Below, one piece after another: positions 58,806 through 64,000 of a stretch of DNA of 64,000 nt. Location of the stretch: contig CM053330.1 in NCBI GenBank assembly GCA_028583605.1, positions 17,447,539 through 17,511,538 on the forward strand, written 5' to 3'. The notes under the pieces were generated by a model that did no database searches, was not told the origin of the DNA, and saw nothing but the letters and a program-made list of their open reading frames with translations. The number at the start of each line of letters is the position of its first letter. Within the stretch, counting starts at the first letter, position 1. Source of the DNA: Dastarcus helophoroides. Lineage: Eukaryota; Arthropoda; Insecta; Coleoptera; Bothrideridae. A program made the position numbers and the translations under genes.

Positions 58806-59510
58806 TTTTGACAAAAATATCAAAATTTAGTGAAAACTCAACATTTCCAAAACTAAAACCGAATTTTGAAATAAAATATAAAAATTTCGAGAAAAAGATG
58901 AATTTTGAGAAAAAGACAAATTTTGCAATTTCGAGAAAAAAATGGAAATTTCGTACAGAAAGCCAAATTTTGGGAATAGTCATTTAGAAAAAGACTTAAT
59001 TTTTAAACAAATTGAAATTTAAAAAAATTAATTTTCAGAGAAAAGGAGATTTCCAGGAACATAAAGGCTCAGATTTTGAGATCAAATGAAAACTTCGTAG
59101 AAGTCAGATTTTGAGAGAAATATCGAAATTTGAGAAAAAGATGAATTTGGAGGAAAAAAATTGAAATTTTCAAAAACATAAGCGAATTTTGAAAGTTCGA
59201 AAAACAGATCGAAATTTCGAGCAAAAAAATCGAAATTTCGAGAAAAAGATCGAATTTACTACAAAATCGACTTTCGCCAAAGACTCAAATTATCTAGAAA
59301 TTTCAAAATAAACTTTTTTGATAAACAAATCGAAATTTACAGAAAGTCAGTATTTAAAGAAGTCGAATTTTGAAAATAAATTCGTTTCAGAAGAAAATAA
59401 CATATTTTGTGAATAAAGAAGATTTTTGGGAAAATGCAAAATTTCAAGCAAATTCTGAGGAAAAATGAAAATTTTTGTAAAAAGTTTCCCTAACTTGAAA
59501 CTTTTGCTTT
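58806..59510. repeat. A/T motif block, purine-rich on the + strand
   Basis: Especially clear 'atcgaaatttcgagaaaaag' repetition around 59205-59260. No gene. Confidence 0.65.
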
Positions 59511-60284
59511 GCCAGGGAACAAACGCCCCACCCAGTTCTATTTCAGCTAGAGCTCTGCATCATGTCATTCCTCGAAATTTAGAACCCTAGACAGTTGCCT
59601 AGTTCTATGATACCATTTCGTTTCTATATTTTGATTTAAACTGAAAAATATTTGAATTTAATGTTCTGTTATGAAACAGTGCAACTGATGCAAACCCGAA
59701 ATACAAGAATTAGTTACCTCAGACAGGGACCTTTGTAACCCTTTAGGGTTCCATCGTACTTCTGATTAAACGCAAAAATAATTTAAAACTAGTTGACGTT
59801 TCACCTGCCGATGCTGGTGAATCACTATCTGTAAGTGGATCACGCGTTTTCGGCGGATCACCAATTGAGGGTGGATTAGTTGCGCACGGTAGACCGTTGT
59901 TAGGTTGAAGATAACGCGCTCTCGGTTGCTAGGGTCGCGGTAGGGGAAGTTGTGGGTGTGACTTCGTCGTCGTCATAGAATTTCCAGAACATAGAGTCTT
60001 TTCGAACATTGATTTATATTCGAAAGAAGTGACGCTTAGTATGTTATAGGATTTTATTCGAAATGTGGATGAAAATGCAATTTTACGAATTAAAAAACCA
60101 GAAATAAAAATAATTAGTTTAATAAAATGACACATAAAATCAACAAAAGTGGAAAACTAAAAGTAATTTTTGTACAGATATATTTAATTGTTTAAATAAT
60201 AATATAGTATTTACAAAAATGTTCATATTCGTAACTTTTAGAAATAATTTACATTTTTGCAGATATATACATAAAATACAATCT
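59511..60284. other. Non-coding; GC-richer island
   Basis: 'gccagggaacaaacg' at about 59512 resembles 3006-3025. The island 59795-59960 is distinctly GC-richer than its surroundings and on the minus strand contains 'ttcaccagcatcggcaggtg' followed by AAACGTC, a stem-loop plus GAAACG arrangement. No frame supported. Confidence 0.45.
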
Positions 60285-60925
60285 GATAACGAAGGCTTCC
60301 ACGGCCAGAGTCGGTACAGGAAAACTTCTTCCGGGATTGGACCATGTCAAAGAACTACTAAAAGTATTCGACCTTTCACCCACCATCGTAGGGGGCTTCT
60401 TCAGGAACAAAGAAACAATAAATGCAAAATAAAATACAAGGAGATATACAAAAATGAAAAAAGGCCAATTTCAAAACATCAGAGCAGGGTAACTCAGTGT
60501 GTCCAACATACCCGAGGCGAAACTCTTCTGAATTGAATATTTGGTACAAAGGATAAGAAAGTTTAGATAGAAGAGCACGGTAACTCAGTATGTCCACCAT
60601 ACCAGAGACTCTTCTGGAAGAGTTTCGCCTCTGGTATGGTGGACATACTGAGTTACCGTGATCTTCTGTCTAAACTTTCTTATCCTTTGTATCAGATTTT
60701 CAATTCAGAAGAGTTTCGCCTTTGGTATGGTAGACATGCTGTGTTACCGTGCTCTGATTTTGTGAAATAGGCCTTTTTTTATTTTTCATTTTTGTATATT
60801 TCCTTTTTTATTTATTGTTTCTTTGTTCTTGAAGAAGGCCTCTACGATGGTGGGCGAAACGTTGAACACTTTTAGTAGTTCTTTGACACGGTCCAATCCC
60901 GGAAGAAGTATATCCTATAAAATAA
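60285..60925. mobile_element. Foldback element with tandem inner units, about 640 bp
   Basis: The two halves are inverted about a centre near 60608. The outer blocks are 'cttcttccgggattggacc'/'ggtccaatcccggaagaag' and 'gacctttcacccaccatcg'/'cgatggtgggcgaaacg'. Each arm then contains two copies of a unit with 'gagtttcgcctctggtatgg' and 'ggacatactgagttaccgtg', so the palindrome is built of tandem pairs. No coding. Relatives at 43494-43985 (two arms) and 40728-41040 (one arm). Confidence 0.88.
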
Positions 60926-60979
60926 AATCCTTCATTTTAATATTTTACAAAAAAATATTGCTACCCGCGGATAGTTACG

Positions 60980-61130
60980 CATAAAGCAAGGTTTCTTGTC
61001 TTGCTGGTCAACTTCTTGTGTTTTACTTTTTGTGTTTTACTTCTTGTGTTCTACTTCTTGTCTTGCAAATTTCTTGCTTGGTTGATTGTTATCTTGCTAG
61101 CAAGTGTCTTGCTCCTTCTTGTTCTTGCAT
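60980..61130. repeat. CTTG/TTCTTG-rich repeat cluster
   Basis: 'acttcttgtgttttac'-type units recur three times in tandem, then many scattered 'cttgc' and 'ttcttg' words. A similar cluster lies at 63330-63430 on the far side of LINE copy E, and 'tacgcata' occurs near both outer limits (60978 on the +, 63437 on the -). This hints at one element with repeat-rich ends that LINE copy E entered. Confidence 0.45.
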
Positions 61131-61435
61131 GATGAACAACAAAACAGGTTCATAACTGACTATGACACAATGATTTTAATAAGTACACTATAAGCAATGT
61201 AGAGACAAATTAGAACGATGAATTTGAGAAGTAGATCCAATGAAACCATTATGATGGCGTTATCTTCAGTCCGCCATCGAATATATTGTGTTGCAATGAC
61301 ATAAAAAACATTATACTTTTAACAAATTGTAGAAAAGAACAATTACAAAATTTGATCAAATTTATAAAGAGAATTATTTTGTTACAAAAAATAATACTTC
61401 CTACTTATCTTTTTTTTTTCTTTTTTTTTTAAGTT

Positions 61436-63010
61436 CAATCCACTCGCAAAGGGTAACCCTATTATGCTTTCAAAGCACTCCGAGTAGGATGCGGAAACAA
61501 GGATAGATGGCGATGAACCGCCTTCTTAAACAAGGATAGGTTGTAATTTTTGGGGAAAATTCCTTTCGGTAACAAGTTCCATAACTTGGATGTTCTATAG
61601 AAAAAAGAGTCTCCGTAGACAGAAGTCCTCACTGTGTCAAGCTGGAGCACACAGGAATTTGCTGTCTCTGACTGTCTAGTACGAATCAAGAATCTTGCCC
61701 TTAGGGGATTAATCCTATTAGTTCCTGCGAGCATCTTCCATGATAGTACTTGTAGAAAAGAGTCAAGTCACCAACCATACGCCTGTGCTCTAGTGTTTAG
61801 AGAGAATCGGTCAGACTCTCGTCATAAATTAGGCGAATCGCTCTTATTGAAATTATATCCAAGAGAGCTAAAGTGTGTTTTGGGGCTGAACTCCAAACAT
61901 AAGAACAGTATTGTAGCGTTGGCCTAACTTGAACTATGGATAGTGTTAATAGCTGATGAGATGTGAAGCACTTTTTAGCTCTAAAAAGAAAGCCTAGCTT
62001 CTGAGAGGTGGATTTGGCAATGGTGCGCGCTTGATCGTCCCAAGAGAAGTTAATACTCGCATTCACTCCTAGGATAGATAGATTAGATCCCATCGGAAGG
62101 ATTTTACCGTCCATTAGTATGTTTGTTGCATTATCTTTTGATGTTTTCTTAGAGAAAACAGCGGCCTGAGTTTTTGAAGCGTTGAAGTCGACCAAATTGT
62201 TCTTACCCCATTCCAGAATAATCTCGAGATCCTGATTAATCGTTTGTATCTGCTGTTCCCTTAGTCGATCTGAAGCAGCGATAGATAATGGTTTGTCGGA
62301 GAAAAAAGATGACACAAGGTTACTATCATCTGCTAACTGAATATAGGATTGGAAGTTGAAGCTAAGTAACAGAAATAGAGTAGGAGCCAGAACAGACCTC
62401 TGAGGCACCTTTGCGTTAATCGCAAATGTATCGGATGAGATGCCATCGACGACGACCTGAAGAGATCTGTCAGCGAGAAAATTGGATATCAAATGACAGA
62501 GTCCACGAGGAAGACCATAAGATGTTAATTTGACGAGAAGAGATCGGTGCCAGACTCTGTCGAAAGCCTTTAAGATATCTAATGCAACAATCCTAGCCTC
62601 ACCATGTTTTTCAATAGCTGAGTTACAGATATGAGTAACATATGCCAGTAGATCGCAAGTGGAACGTTGTTGTCTAAAACCGTATTGCCTGTCGGAGATG
62701 ATTCTATTTTTCTCCAGATATTTGAGAATCTCGATGTTGCTAATATTTTCCATCACTTTAGATATAACGGCTAACAAAGATATAGGGCGATGGTTGTTAG
62801 CCAGATTTCTTTTTCCTTTTTTAGGGACAGGCTCGCTAGCAGATTTCCAGATGTTAGGGAATACAACTTTTGTTGTAAGAGAGTGTGAACAATTTAGTTA
62901 GGACAGGAGTCAACTCTGGGACGCACTTCTTAAGAACAATAGCGGGAATACCATCAAGGCCAGAAGCGTTCGAGGTGTCGAACTCAAGTAGAATCTTCCT
63001 GATTGTGTGC
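61436..63010 (-). pseudogene. Jockey/CR1-like LINE, copy E (RT to 3' end; longest open frame)
   Basis: Minus strand, 5' truncated at about 63010 just inside the RT ('FELDTSNASGLDGIPAIVLKK'). A shift near 62830 precedes an open frame of 326 codons (62777-61797) with 'DRQYGFRQQRSTCDLLAYV', motif A 'ARIVALDILKAFDRVWH', 'FAINAKVPQRSVLAPTLFLL' and the thumb 'NFSWDDQARTIAKSTSQKLG'. Motif C reads LADD instead of YADD and several residues before it are missing, so activity is doubtful even locally. After a shift the C-terminus is intact: 'FYRTSKLWNLLPKGIFPKN', stop at 61462. The 3' UTR ('cctttgcgagtggattgaac') and a long A-tail (T-run 61410-61431) complete the copy. Confidence 0.92.
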
Positions 63011-64000
63011 TGTTCCAAATTCCATCACTGAAAAACGTACGTTGATTATCTTCCATGAAGTTGAAGATGGATGATGGAAGATGTCAGTTGGATATTAAAT
63101 CAATCAAAAGCCAAGCATCTTTTTCAATATCTAACTAGACAGGAAGTTGACAGTTATTTTAAAATCGGCGAGCGAAAGAGAATACGAATATTCGTGTGTG
63201 ATGGTGTAAACTCGAAAATCCTTATCCAATATAAAAAATTATGAAGGATAATACATTCTTGGTTCAACGACCAGAGACGGTTCCATTAGAGAGACTACTT
63301 TTTTGAGCCTCGCCTATTATAGGAAAATATTGAAGCAAGCAAGAAAGCTTGCTTCTTGCTAATTTTTTGTTAAGACATCTTCCTCTTGTCAAGAGAACTT
63401 CTTGCCTTGTTCAACAACAAGAAAAATCGTGAAACGCTATGCGTAGATCACGTGCTACTGGTGGATGACTTTTTGTTCTTAAATCAGTTGCTGGTCATTA
63501 GTCATTTGTTGATTATTTGCCAAATTTGCTGTGCGCCGATCTTTCTTCTGTATATAGAACCGTGACCTTTGGCCACGGTGTTAATCTATATCGTTTCCTT
63601 TGATGAGTCAATAAATAATAGTTAAAAGCTCTATCAATAACCTAATTTGGACGCAGAATTTATCGAAAAAATAATTTCTATAATCTGATTTAAACTGAAA
63701 TATAAGTTAAAATAAATTCGACCTCTCCATTTTTCTCTTTGTAAGGATCTGAGAATCTCTGAAGATATAAAAGTTTTAGTAAAACCATTAACAAGCAATT
63801 AAATATGCACTTAACCAATTTGCAGCTTCCCACAAAATTTATTTTGTGAATGTTTATAATGCAAATACACTATAAATGAATTGAGTGATTCGCAAGTGAT
63901 TGATGACTACTGATTTCCGCCTGGTGCTCAGAAAGTTAAATTATTGTTAGATAGGAACTCTTTTTTATTTTGAAGGATGCGTGTTTCATACAGATGTAAT
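63011..64000. other. Non-coding, no gene seen
   Basis: CTTG-rich cluster at 63330-63430. Hairpin 'accgtgacctttggccacggt' at about 63560-63580 follows a 'gtatata' and precedes 'aataaataata', an arrangement that could be part of an LTR, but no LTR ends were found. Confidence 0.4.

Noticed and set aside
63540..63620. LTR with hairpin, TATA-like and polyadenylation-like signals
   Set aside because: No TG...CA ends or duplicate copy were found in the window.
1..64000. CRISPR array, bacterial operon or viral genome segment
   Set aside because: No regularly spaced identical repeats, no ribosome-binding-site-led gene chains and no viral structural or replication genes were seen; all coding traces are retrotransposon or transposon type.

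Overview
The window looks like AT-rich nuclear DNA of an invertebrate, most probably an insect. It has no compact operons or bacterial signals. Its recognisable coding sequence is eukaryotic retrotransposon debris (Penelope-like, Jockey/CR1-like, RTE-like), with a transposase fossil, several terminal-inverted-repeat elements and one likely processed pseudogene of a SERF-type protein. The species cannot be named from the sequence. No intact host protein-coding gene was found.

Layout. 0.6-2.9 kb: a decayed Penelope-like element (reverse transcriptase plus GIY-YIG) preceded by an inverted copy of its own 3' end; hairpin-only relatives lie at 5.0 and 30.0 kb and fragments at 18.1 and 48.1 kb. 6.2-10.3 kb: the longest copy of a Jockey/CR1-like LINE, split by a second LINE carrying RNase H, with a 15-bp target duplication. 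12.0-13.9 kb: an RTE-like LINE interrupted by a 302-bp MITE and a 191-bp solo LTR. 16.3-16.7 kb: a DDE transposase remnant. 21.8-24.5 kb: two foldback elements of about 1.2 kb side by side. 25.6-28.8 kb: a nearly full-length RTE-like LINE. 31.8-32.3 kb: a tandem pair of hAT-like units. 32.6-33.6 kb: another LINE RT fossil. 34.1 kb: the SERF-like pseudogene. 37.3-42.1 kb: two more Jockey/CR1-like copies. 43-44 kb: a perfect 47-bp palindrome and a foldback element. 45.9-51.1 kb: a block of short A/T motifs, purine-rich then pyrimidine-rich then purine-rich on the + strand, including a tandem array with a period of about 550 bp. 52.5-53.9 kb: a hAT-like non-autonomous element with an 8-bp target duplication. 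57.1-63.0 kb: three more LINE copies and a large palindrome.

The parts do not form a functional system; they are layers of insertions. The least ordinary pattern is a set of unrelated-looking foldback elements that each carry a short stem-loop followed by GAAACG, the arrangement seen in Penelope-element termini (hammerhead-like), together with the strand-asymmetric A-rich repeats between them.
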